From NCBI GenBank assembly GCA_016125495.1, contig WGLQ01000004.1, positions 186,001 through 250,000 on the forward strand: a stretch of 64,000 nucleotides of DNA. Direction: 5' to 3'. Position numbers and translations under genes: made by a program. Under the pieces are notes generated by a model. It was not told the DNA's origin, ran no database searches, and was given only the letters and a program-made list of their open reading frames with translations. This DNA comes from Hyphomicrobiales bacterium. GTDB lineage: Bacteria; Pseudomonadota; Alphaproteobacteria; Rhizobiales; RI-29. Below are positions 21,240 through 28,748 of the stretch, one piece after another. Numbering within the stretch: position 1 is the stretch's first letter; every line of letters begins with the position of its first letter.

Positions 21240-21623
21240 ATGTCTCGCAATATCTTCGCAATCGCGGCAGCTGCCATCGTTCTCCTCTTTGCCGGGCTCC
21301 CACGCACGCAAGCGCACGAGGCGGCTCCCGGCCAGAACGGCGGCCTGCGCGTCGATGCGGGGATTTATCACACCGAGCTTTTCGTCGACGGCACGACCAG
21401 CGTCGTCGTTTTCCTCAGCGATGTCGACGACACCCCGATCCCGGCGGCCGGCTTCAAGGCGACGGCCATTCTCATTGTCGACGGAAAGCCGCAGCGCGTA
21501 GCCCTCGAGCCCGGCGAGGGGTCGAGACTGGTCGGCACGGCGCCGCTCGCCGTATCGCCTGGCGTCAAGGGCGTTGTCCAATTGACCGCGCCCGACGGCA
21601 CGACGGCTCAGGGCAAGTTCTAA
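21240..21623 (+). CDS. Small periplasmic protein of the metal-efflux operon
   Basis: A 127-residue protein with a clear signal peptide (residues 1-25, ending TQAHE). The mature N-terminus HEAAPGQNGG and the following GIYHTELFVDG place two His and acidic residues that could bind metal. The rest looks like an all-beta Ig-like domain (VVVFLSDVDDTPIPAAGF, KGVVQLTAPDG). GGGAGAA lies before the ATG. Placement between the RND pump and the multicopper oxidase suggests a metal chaperone or accessory factor. No named family recognised. Confidence 0.65.
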   Translation: MSRNIFAIAAAAIVLLFAGLPRTQAHEAAPGQNGGLRVDAGIYHTELFVDGTTSVVVFLSDVDDTPIPAAGFKATAILIVDGKPQRVALEPGEGSRLVGTAPLAVSPGVKGVVQLTAPDGTTAQGKF

Positions 21624-21672
21624 CGCCCCGCACCGCCGTTGCCCTGGATCGCTTTAAAGGGAAGAAAAATCG

Positions 21673-23217
21673 ATGATCCGTCAGAAACTCGTGATCGACC
21701 GCCGGTCTTTCCTCCGTTCGTCCTCCGCCCTCGGCGGCCTCGCGCTCGCGGGTCTTTCGCCGCGCTCAGGGCTTGCCGCGGCGCCGCTCTTGACCGTTTC
21801 GACGCGCACCCTGGAAGTGCTGGGCAAGGCGGCGACCGTCTATGCCGTCACCGGACAGTCCGGCCGCCCGGGCATCTTCGCCGAGGAGGGCGCGCGCTTT
21901 TCCGGCTTGCTCCTCAACGATACGGACGTCCCGCTCCAGATGCACTGGCACGGTCAGGTCAAGGCTCCCTTCGACCAGGACCGCGCGCGTCCGGACGGCG
22001 GCATGCTGGCGCCTCGAGCCATGGATGCGCACGACTTCGAGTTGACCCCGGGCACCCACTGGATGCATTCGCACACGCTTACCGAACAGCAGCTCCTCGC
22101 CGCCCCCATGGTGGCACGCGAGAAGGACGCGGGCGATGTCCAGGATGTCGTCCTCATGCTGCACGACTTCGCCTTCCGCAGTCCGGAGGAAATTCTGGCC
22201 GAACTCGGTGGCACCAGCGTGCATGGCGCGGGCAGTGGCGACGGCGGTCACGCGGGCCACGCGATGGGCCAGCACTCGGGTCACGGCACCGGAACTCATG
22301 GCGGTCACGCCATGGGCGCCGGCGGCGGCGATCATTCCGGTCACGGCATGGGCGCTGGCCACGGCGGTCACGCGGGCCATGGCATGGGTCACGCCGGTCA
22401 CGTCATGGGTATGATCCACGCCAACGACGTCGCCTATGACGCCTTCCTCGCCAACGATCGCACCCTCGACGATCCCGAAGTCGTTGCCGTCGAGAGGGGC
22501 GGGCGCGTCCGCCTGCGCATCATCAATGGCGCGACGGCGACCAGCTTCTTCGTCTCGACGCCGGGCCTTGCCGCACGCTGCGTCGCCGTCGACGGCTCGC
22601 CCTGCCGGCCACTCGCCGCCGAGCGCTTTCCGATCGCGCAGGGCCAGCGTCTGGACCTCGAGGTCGCCATTCCGGCTGGCGGCGGCGCTTTCCCCGTGCT
22701 GGCGCAGGTCGAGGACTCGCCTCGCCGCACCGGCATCGTGCTGGCCACCACGGGCGCGAGCGTCACGCGCATCACCTCCGAGGCTGAGTCACCGAGCGGC
22801 TTCCTCGGTCTGGAACTCGAGGAGCAGCTCGTCGCCGTGCGTCCGCTCGCCCAGCGAAAGCCCGATCGCGTCTACGACTTGCTGCTCGGCGAGGAGCCCG
22901 GCTACCGGTGGACCATCAACGGGCGCGTCCACGGCGAGCATGTACCACTCGAAGCGCGCTCCGGTGAGCGCATCGAGATGACTTTTGAGAACCCGACGGG
23001 GATGGCCCATCCGATGCACCTGCACGGACACCATTTCCAGGTGGTCGGCCTCTCCGGACGGTCGATTTCGGGCGCCATGCGCGACACGGTGGTGGTGCCC
23101 CCGAACGCGAGCGTCACCATCGCGTTCGATGCCGGCTTGCCCGGCGCATGGTTCCTCCACTGTCACCACCTCTATCATATGGCGACCGGCATGATGACGG
23201 AGCTGCATGTCACGTGA
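21673..23217 (+). CDS. Tat-exported multicopper oxidase with His/Gly/Met-rich insert
   Basis: A 514-residue cupredoxin-domain oxidase. A Tat signal RRSFLRSSSALGGLALAG begins at residue 10. Copper motifs: MHWHGQ (90-95), THWMHSHTL (128-136), HPMHLHGHHF and WFLHCHHLYHMATGMM near the C-terminus. The last carries the type-1 Cys, His and axial Met plus type-3 His. Residues 183-249 form a low-complexity insert with 15 His, many Gly and six Met between cupredoxin domains 1 and 2. Such inserts bind Cu in CueO/PcoA-type enzymes. It probably oxidises Cu(I) in the periplasm alongside the RND pump. Confidence 0.93.
   Translation: MIRQKLVIDRRSFLRSSSALGGLALAGLSPRSGLAAAPLLTVSTRTLEVLGKAATVYAVTGQSGRPGIFAEEGARFSGLLLNDTDVPLQMHWHGQVKAPFDQDRARPDGGMLAPRAMDAHDFELTPGTHWMHSHTLTEQQLLAAPMVAREKDAGDVQDVVLMLHDFAFRSPEEILAELGGTSVHGAGSGDGGHAGHAMGQHSGHGTGTHGGHAMGAGGGDHSGHGMGAGHGGHAGHGMGHAGHVMGMIHANDVAYDAFLANDRTLDDPEVVAVERGGRVRLRIINGATATSFFVSTPGLAARCVAVDGSPCRPLAAERFPIAQGQRLDLEVAIPAGGGAFPVLAQVEDSPRRTGIVLATTGASVTRITSEAESPSGFLGLELEEQLVAVRPLAQRKPDRVYDLLLGEEPGYRWTINGRVHGEHVPLEARSGERIEMTFENPTGMAHPMHLHGHHFQVVGLSGRSISGAMRDTVVVPPNASVTIAFDAGLPGAWFLHCHHLYHMATGMMTELHVT
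22219..22419. repeat. Low-complexity GGTCACG-type repeats coding a His/Gly/Met tract
   Basis: Irregular short repeats (variants of GGTCACGCGGGCCA and GGTCACGGCATGGG) within the multicopper oxidase gene. They code the metal-binding insert GHAGHAMG-like units. The region is likely to vary in length between strains. Confidence 0.8.
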
Positions 23218-23399
23218 TGCCGATCGGCGGTTCGATGACAGTTCAATCGGGTCCAATAGGTACCGCGTGACTGTCAATTTGCTCTGGCGATTGCACTGGT
23301 AGAGGGCTGCGGGTAGACTTCATCTATCCGCCGGGCAGAAGTGAGCATGATGTGGGCGATCGCGGTCGCCGCTCATGCGTCATCGCGAGAGGAGGCCCC

Positions 23400-23600
23400 A
23401 TGACTTCGCTACGCAACTTCACCGGAACTGCCACGCTTGCCGTTTTGACCGTCCTGGCCGGCATGGGCGCTGCTTATGCCTACTGTCCGCCGCCCGCCAC
23501 GTTGGACAAGTCGTCGAACCAGTGCGTCTGCCCGCCCGGCAGCGTCTTCGATGCCAAATCCTTCAAGTGCGTCGCGTCCTCGGATGGCACCAATCGCTGA
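23400..23600 (+). CDS. Small secreted protein with tandem C-x12-C-V modules
   Basis: 66 residues from the ATG at 23400, which has GAGAGGAGG upstream. Signal peptide 1-27 (LAVLTVLAGMGAAYA). The mature part contains four cysteines in two consecutive units: C-PPPATLDKSSNQ-CV and C-PPGSVFDAKSFK-CV. Each Cys pair is separated by exactly 12 residues, the same spacing as in the protein at 3454-3747. It probably folds with disulphides in the periplasm or outside the cell. Function unknown. A long stem-loop follows the stop. Confidence 0.65.
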   Translation: MTSLRNFTGTATLAVLTVLAGMGAAYAYCPPPATLDKSSNQCVCPPGSVFDAKSFKCVASSDGTNR

Positions 23601-23627
23601 ACCCATTGTGGCCTGACGACCGGACAC

Positions 23628-23662
23628 GCGCACCGGCCCTTGCGAATGAGGGGCCGGTGCGC
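23628..23662 (+). terminator. Strong stem-loop after the small Cys-module gene
   Basis: A perfect 12-bp stem GCGCACCGGCCC / GGGCCGGTGCGC with an 11-nt loop, starting 27 bp after the stop at 23600. No T tract follows, so it is a non-canonical terminator or an mRNA stabiliser. Confidence 0.5.
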
Positions 23663-23742
23663 ACGAACCGCTCTCGACCGACCTCGGATGTGCGGCTAGC
23701 TTTGGCGCGACCGTGCGTGCGGGATCGGGACGGTGGGCGGCA

Positions 23743-25053
23743 ATGGAACGGCAGCGACGTGAACTGAACCCCATGCCCCCCTCGCTCTGGGCCTCGGTCA
23801 CCCCGGCCGGCGAGACATCGCCCGCCTTCCAAGGGGAGGCCGAGACGGATGCGCTCGTCATCGGCGGCGGGATCACGGGCCTTGCGGCGGCTCTGCGCCT
23901 CAGGGAGCGCGGCGTCGGGGTGATCCTGATCGATGCCGTCGAGCCGGGCTTCGGCGCCTCGGGCCGCAACAATGGCCAGGTCATTCCCAATCTCACGCGC
24001 GCCGAACCCGATGCGATCATCGCGCGCTTCGGCGAGGCGGGCGAGCGCTTCGTCCACCTCTTGCGCGACAGCGCGGACATGCTCTTTCGCGCCATTCGAG
24101 AGTACGGGCTCGCCGCCGAAGCCGAGCAGACCGGTTGGCTCCAGCCGGTGCACACACCGGGCCGCATGCGCATCGCCGAGCGGCGCGTCACCCAATGGGC
24201 CCGGCACGGCGCCAGGGTCGAGCTTCTCGATCGCGCGAGCATCGTTGCGTCGACCGGAAGCGAGCTGTGGCATGGCGGCCACCGCAATGCCACGGGCGGA
24301 CACGTCAATCCGCTGGCATTGAACCGGGAACTGGCCCGCCGCGCCGTCCGCCTTGGTGTTCGCATCCATGGCGCAACGCCCGCCGAGCGCTATTGGCGCG
24401 AGGGGACCCGCTGGCATGTCGCAACGCCTGCCGGACGTATCCGCTCGCGCGCACTGCTACTCGCAACGAACGCCTACACGGGCGAGTTCGCGGGGGCTCT
24501 CGCCCCCGATCTCGCCCGCGAGGTGGTCCCTGTCCTCAGCTGGCAGATGGCAACCGAGCCACTCGCGAACCACCACCGGGCGCGGATCATTCCGGGCCGG
24601 GAGGCGCTCTCGGACACCCACGGCGACCTTTACTTCGCGCGCTGGGACGCGCGCGGGCGCCTGGTGACGGGCGGCGCGCTGGTCGTTGCGACCAACGGCG
24701 CCGATCGCTTGCGCCGGCGGATCGGCACGCGGCTGGCCCGCATTTTTCCCTCCCTTGAGGGCGTCCGGTTCGATTTCGTCTGGAACGGCCTCGTCGGCAT
24801 GACGACGGATTTCACACCCCGCTTCCATCAGCTGGGACCGGACGCCTGGACCTGGGTCGGCTGCAACGGTCGCGGCCTCGCGCTCGGCTTTGCCCTCGGC
24901 GAAGGACTTGCACAGGCGCTGTGCGGGGCGGCCCCGGGCGATCTGCCGTTTCCGGTCACCACCCCGCGCCCGCTGCCGGCCCATGCGCTGCTGCGCCGTC
25001 TGGCGCCGCTTCGCCTTATCCATTATCGCTGGAAGGACGCTCGGGAAATCTGA
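23743..25053 (+). CDS. FAD-dependent oxidoreductase (PuuB/DAO family)
   Basis: About 436 residues. The FAD-binding dinucleotide motif ALVIGGGITGLAAALRLRE is near residue 36-54, followed by FGASGRNNGQVIPN, which in this family surrounds the flavin. HRNATGGHVNPLALNRELAR and the C-terminal WVGCNGRGLALGFALGEGLA are typical of gamma-glutamylputrescine oxidase-like and sarcosine-oxidase-like enzymes. It oxidises an amine with O2 as acceptor; the exact amine is not known. ATG 23743 is chosen, but 23773 is possible. The next gene starts 70 bp later and may be co-transcribed. Confidence 0.82.
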   Translation: MERQRRELNPMPPSLWASVTPAGETSPAFQGEAETDALVIGGGITGLAAALRLRERGVGVILIDAVEPGFGASGRNNGQVIPNLTRAEPDAIIARFGEAGERFVHLLRDSADMLFRAIREYGLAAEAEQTGWLQPVHTPGRMRIAERRVTQWARHGARVELLDRASIVASTGSELWHGGHRNATGGHVNPLALNRELARRAVRLGVRIHGATPAERYWREGTRWHVATPAGRIRSRALLLATNAYTGEFAGALAPDLAREVVPVLSWQMATEPLANHHRARIIPGREALSDTHGDLYFARWDARGRLVTGGALVVATNGADRLRRRIGTRLARIFPSLEGVRFDFVWNGLVGMTTDFTPRFHQLGPDAWTWVGCNGRGLALGFALGEGLAQALCGAAPGDLPFPVTTPRPLPAHALLRRLAPLRLIHYRWKDAREI

Positions 25054-25123
25054 CTGGAGGCCGTCGAGGCGCCATGCGCGGCCGGCGACGCGAACCTCGG
25101 GCTCGATTGCAAGGATCGAACGC

Positions 25124-25639
25124 ATGTCGCAAACCGCCCCCGACACTCTCGCGATGCTGGAGCGCCGGCGCATCGAGGCCGAGATCCTGAAGCACGTCTA
25201 CGATGCGCTGAAGGCGAAGTATGGCGTCGAGGTCGCCGCCAGCGTGATCGCCAGCTCCGTTCGCGCCTCCGCCATCGAGCAGGGGCGAAGAATGGCGGCT
25301 GCTGTCGGTGGCAAGACCTCGATGGACACCTTCGTTGCCCGCCAGGCGCTCTGGACCAAGGGCGGCGCCCTCGAGATCACCGTTCGCGAGCGCTCGGACA
25401 CGGTCTACCGTTTCGACGTGACGCGTTGCCGCTATGCCGAGATGTATCGCGAGATGGGGCTCGGCGAGATCGGACATCTCCTGTCCTGTCAGCGCGACGC
25501 CACCTTCTGCGAGGGCTACGACCCGCGCCTTCGCCTCGAGCGAACCCAGACGATCATGACCGGCGCGAGCCATTGCGATTTCTGCTACCGCCTCGAGGAG
25601 CAGGGAACGAGCGACGGTGGTGGCTCCAGGGCCGATTGA
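25124..25639 (+). CDS. L-2-amino-thiazoline-4-carboxylate hydrolase-like protein
   Basis: 171 residues from the ATG at 25124 with AAGGA upstream. The order of motifs fits the ATC-hydrolase-like family (PF14196): IEAEILKHVYDALKAKYG, a central FDVTRCRYAEMYREMGL, then LLSCQRDATFCEGYDPRL and a final MTGASHCDFCYRLE. Conserved Cys residues in C-R-Y, C-Q-R-D-x4-C and HCDFCY could form a metal or catalytic site. Many relatives have unknown substrates and are linked to amidohydrolase or amine catabolism. Lies directly after the PuuB-like oxidase. Confidence 0.7.
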   Translation: MSQTAPDTLAMLERRRIEAEILKHVYDALKAKYGVEVAASVIASSVRASAIEQGRRMAAAVGGKTSMDTFVARQALWTKGGALEITVRERSDTVYRFDVTRCRYAEMYREMGLGEIGHLLSCQRDATFCEGYDPRLRLERTQTIMTGASHCDFCYRLEEQGTSDGGGSRAD

Positions 25640-25707
25640 TCAGGGCGATACACGAACCTCGGCAACAGTCACCGCAAAGCGCTCCGCCCCCGCGCTGCGG
25701 GTTCGCA

Positions 25708-25736
25708 TTGACAGGCGATTTCGCGCTACCTAGCGT
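25708..25736 (+). promoter_or_regulatory. Probable promoter of the sulfurtransferase gene
   Basis: A perfect TTGACA (25708-25713) is followed after 17 bp by TAGCGT (25731-25736), a weak -10. The predicted start is about 30 nt ahead of the GTG at 25774. Confidence 0.4.
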
Positions 25737-25773
25737 GTCACCGACATCGAATTGGGATGTCAGGAGGCGTGCC

Positions 25774-26610
25774 GTGTCCGAGTTCCTGGTGACGACCGCT
25801 TGGCTCGCGGAGAACCTTTCTTCTCCGGGGCTCGTCGTTCTGGATTGTTCCTGGCATCTGCCGGAATCCGGTCTTTCCGGACGGCGTGAATTCGAGGAGC
25901 GCCACATCCCCGGCGCCCGCTATCTCGACCTCTCGGACATTTCCGACCGCGCTTCGCCGTACGTCAACATGATGCCGCCGGCCGGCCAGTTCGCCGCCGC
26001 CGTCTCCGCGCTCGGCGTCACGAACGCCTCGCAGGTCGTCGTCTATGATGCTGGATATGTCTCCGCGCGCGTCTGGTGGATGTTCCGGGCGTTCGGTCAC
26101 CGATCCGTGCGTATTCTCGATGGTGGGCTGCGCAAGTGGCAGGCGGAAGGGCGTCCGGTGCGGACGGGCGCGGCCGAGGCACCACCCCCCGGCAATTTCA
26201 TTCCGGGCGGCACGGGTGGCACGGTCGCCGACTGGCGCGCCGTGCTCGACGCGCAGCGCTCGGGTTCTGCAACCATCGTCGACGCCCGCACCGCCGAGCG
26301 CTTCACCGGCGCGTTGCCCTCCGGCTACCCGGGCGTGCCCGGCGGTCACATCCCGGGCTCTGTCAACGTGCCCTGGTCGCGTTTTTTCGGTGAGGATTTC
26401 AGCTATGTCTCGCCGGAGCGCGCGCGCGAGCTACTGACGGCCGCCGGCGTCGACCTCGCGCGCCCCGTCATCGCCACCTGCGGCTCCGGCATCACCGCCT
26501 CGATCCTGATGCTCATGCTCGAGCGGTTGTCGCATCCGGCCGCCAGCCTCTACGACGGTTCCTGGCACGAATGGGGCCAGCGTCCCGACCTTCCGAAAGA
26601 GTCGGTCTGA
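25774..26610 (+). CDS. sseA: 3-mercaptopyruvate sulfurtransferase
   Basis: 278 residues from a GTG at 25774 with AGGAGG upstream. Two rhodanese domains: an inactive N-terminal one (LVVLDCSWHLPESG, HIPGARYLDLSDISD, VVVYDAGYVSARVWWMFRAF) and a catalytic C-terminal one (TIVDARTAERFTG, GGHIPGSVNVPW). The active Cys is in ATCGSGITASILML, the CGSG(V/I)T loop that marks mercaptopyruvate sulfurtransferases rather than thiosulfate ones. It transfers sulfur from 3-mercaptopyruvate to thiols or cyanide. Confidence 0.93.
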   Translation: MSEFLVTTAWLAENLSSPGLVVLDCSWHLPESGLSGRREFEERHIPGARYLDLSDISDRASPYVNMMPPAGQFAAAVSALGVTNASQVVVYDAGYVSARVWWMFRAFGHRSVRILDGGLRKWQAEGRPVRTGAAEAPPPGNFIPGGTGGTVADWRAVLDAQRSGSATIVDARTAERFTGALPSGYPGVPGGHIPGSVNVPWSRFFGEDFSYVSPERARELLTAAGVDLARPVIATCGSGITASILMLMLERLSHPAASLYDGSWHEWGQRPDLPKESV

Positions 26611-26642
26611 GTGTGCGGCACCCGCGGGAGGGACGCATCGAC

Positions 26643-27782
26643 GTGACAACGGGGCCTCGACTCTTTACGCCATTCGAGCTGCGCGCGGCACGCCTTCGCA
26701 ACCGCGTCGTCGTATCCCCGATGTGTCAGTACTCCGCGCAGGACGGCGTCGCAAACGACTGGCATCTCGTCCATCTTGGCCGCTTCGCGCTGGGTGGCGC
26801 AGGCGCGGTGATCGTCGAGCAGACCGCTGTCGAGGCCGAAGGCCGGATCAGCCACGGCGACCTCGGCCTCTGGTCGGACGCGCAAGTCGCGCCCCTCGCA
26901 CGCATCGCATCGTTTCTCGCCGAGCAGGGCGCCGTCGCCGGCATTCAGCTCGGGCACGCTGGCCGCAAGGGCGCGCGCTCGAGGCCGTGGCTGGGCTACC
27001 GGCCCTTGCAACCGGAAGACGACGAGCTGGCATGGCAACTGATCGGCCCGACGGGCGAGCCGTGCGGTCAGGGATGGCCTGCACCGCGAGCAGCGAGCAC
27101 GCAAGATCTCGCCCGCATCGTCTCGGCCTATCGCGCCGCCGCCGGGAGGGCTGACCGCGCCGGATTCGGCTTGCTCGAGATTCACGCCGCGCACGGCTAC
27201 CTCATCCACTCGTTTCTCTCCCCGATCAGCAACCACCGTCGGGACGCCTACGGCGGCACTCTCGCCGGCCGCATGCGTCTCGCCCTCGAGATCGCGGCCG
27301 CCGTGCGAGGGGTTTGGCCGGAGGAAAAACCGCTCACATTCCGCCTCTCGGTCATCGACGGCCTCGAAGGCGGCTGGTCCCTCGACGACACGGTCGCGCT
27401 CGCCGCCGGTCTGCGCGACCTCGGGGTCGATGCGCTCGATTGTTCGTCCGGCGGGGTCTCCATCGCCGCGGATCGCAATCTGCGGCCACCTTCGCATGGC
27501 AGCCAGGTCGAGCTTGCCCGCGCCGTTCGCGAACGCACCGGCATGGCGACCATCGCCGTAGGTCTCATCCGCACGCCGGAGGGAGCCGAGCAGTGTATCG
27601 CGAGCGGCGGGGCCGACCTCGTTGCCATCGGCCGGGAAATGCTTTTCGATCCCAACTGGCCACTTCATGCGGCACGCGCGCTCGGCGCCGATCCGCATTT
27701 CGAACTCTGGCCGCGTCAGATCGGATTGTGGCTCGACGGGCGCGAGCGTCAGCTCGCCCCGTCGGCCGGCGAAGGGCGCTGA
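26643..27782 (+). CDS. NADH:flavin oxidoreductase, Old Yellow Enzyme family (YqjM type)
   Basis: 379 residues from a GTG at 26643 with GGGAGGG upstream; an ATG at 26571 would overlap sseA by 40 bp. A TIM-barrel FMN enzyme. Signatures are LFTPFELRAARLRNRVVVSP followed by MCQYS (the YqjM-type Cys), IQLGHAGRKG, FGLLEIHAAHGYLIHSFLSP (substrate His residues), NHRRDAYGGTLAGRMRL, and ADLVAIGREMLFDPNW. Such enzymes reduce alpha,beta-unsaturated carbonyls with NAD(P)H. The physiological substrate is not known. Confidence 0.92.
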   Translation: MTTGPRLFTPFELRAARLRNRVVVSPMCQYSAQDGVANDWHLVHLGRFALGGAGAVIVEQTAVEAEGRISHGDLGLWSDAQVAPLARIASFLAEQGAVAGIQLGHAGRKGARSRPWLGYRPLQPEDDELAWQLIGPTGEPCGQGWPAPRAASTQDLARIVSAYRAAAGRADRAGFGLLEIHAAHGYLIHSFLSPISNHRRDAYGGTLAGRMRLALEIAAAVRGVWPEEKPLTFRLSVIDGLEGGWSLDDTVALAAGLRDLGVDALDCSSGGVSIAADRNLRPPSHGSQVELARAVRERTGMATIAVGLIRTPEGAEQCIASGGADLVAIGREMLFDPNWPLHAARALGADPHFELWPRQIGLWLDGRERQLAPSAGEGR

Positions 27783-27857
27783 TGCCGACCCGGGCGGTCC
27801 GCGGGTGCCCCCGCATGGCTGCATGGCCGTCGAGCAAAATCCGCCGTCGAAGCACGA

Positions 27858-27890
27858 TTGACATGTCAGTTGGGCCTGAGCACAGTATCA
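27858..27890 (+). promoter_or_regulatory. Promoter/operator ahead of the GntR gene
   Basis: TTGACA (27858-27863) overlaps a perfect 10-bp palindrome TGACATGTCA (27859-27868). A candidate -10 CAGTAT lies at 27883-27888 (19-bp spacing). The start of transcription would fall almost on the ATG at 27893. The palindrome could be an autoregulatory operator. Confidence 0.35.
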
Positions 27891-27892
27891 GC

Positions 27893-28744
27893 ATGAGTGC
27901 ACTAGAACGCCAGTCGAGTTCCGCAACCGGTAGCAGGCGTCTCATCGATGTCGCGTACGAGCGGCTTCGTCGGGAGGTCATCCGTTGCGAGTTGGAACCG
28001 GGGATGGAGATCTCCGAAGCCCAGCTGGCGTTGCGCTACGGCTGCGGCAAGGCGGCCGCTCGGGCGGCGCTCATGCGGCTCTCGCAGGAGGGGCTGGCGT
28101 TCGCGCTTCCGCGCCGCGGCTATCAGATCGCCCCTGTCACCATCGGCGACATCCAGGAGATTTTCCAGCTTCGCGCGTTGCTGGAGCCGCAGGCCGTTCG
28201 CCTCGCCGTTCCGCGCGCTGACGTCGCGGCCTTGCGAGAGATCGATGCGGTCAGCGCGCGTGGCTATCTCGCCGGCGACAGGGCGAGCGAGGAGGCGTTC
28301 CTTCGCGCGAACAAGGCATTTCATTCCAAACTGATCCTCGCCTGCGGCAACGCCCGCCTCGTCGCCGTCCTCGACGACATCATCGATCAGCTCGAGCGTC
28401 TCTTCCATCTCGGCCTCGCCCGGACCATGCGGACCACGGAACTGCGAAGCCAGCACGAAGCTTTGCTCGCGGCTGTCGAGGCCCGCGATGCGGATCGCGC
28501 CGCCGCGATCACCGCCGATCATATCGAGACGATGCATCAGATCGTGATCGAAGGTGTCATGGAAAGCGCCGACGTCGTCATACTGCGCCAATCGGCCCCG
28601 TCCGGATCGGGGCGCGGCGCGAGCCTTGTGACCGGTGGAGTGAAGAATTTGCCACCTTCCGGCCGGAGTGCCGGAGCGGGGTTGTCGGGTGGTGTTCGGC
28701 GCGGCGTCGTGCGGCCGCGATCGGGTTCGGTAAAGCGAGGGTGA
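27893..28744 (+). CDS. GntR-family (FadR/FCD subfamily) transcriptional regulator
   Basis: 283 residues from the ATG at 27893; an ATG at 27863 lies inside the -35 element and its extra codons are atypical. The winged helix covers YERLRREVIRCELEPGMEIS and the recognition region GCGKAAARAALMRLSQEGLA. The C-terminal FCD all-helical effector domain has likely metal-binding His in FHSKLILACGN, SQHEALLAAVE and ITADHIETMH. A 50-residue basic Gly/Ser/Arg tail is unusual. It sits just before hyuA-hyuB-ABC genes and probably represses them until a catabolic substrate binds. Confidence 0.88.
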   Translation: MSALERQSSSATGSRRLIDVAYERLRREVIRCELEPGMEISEAQLALRYGCGKAAARAALMRLSQEGLAFALPRRGYQIAPVTIGDIQEIFQLRALLEPQAVRLAVPRADVAALREIDAVSARGYLAGDRASEEAFLRANKAFHSKLILACGNARLVAVLDDIIDQLERLFHLGLARTMRTTELRSQHEALLAAVEARDADRAAAITADHIETMHQIVIEGVMESADVVILRQSAPSGSGRGASLVTGGVKNLPPSGRSAGAGLSGGVRRGVVRPRSGSVKRG

Positions 28745-28748
28745 GACG

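Noticed and set aside
22219-22419. CRISPR-like or satellite-like short repeats
   Set aside because: The repeats stay in frame and code the His/Met-rich copper-oxidase insert; spacing is irregular and there are no unique spacers.
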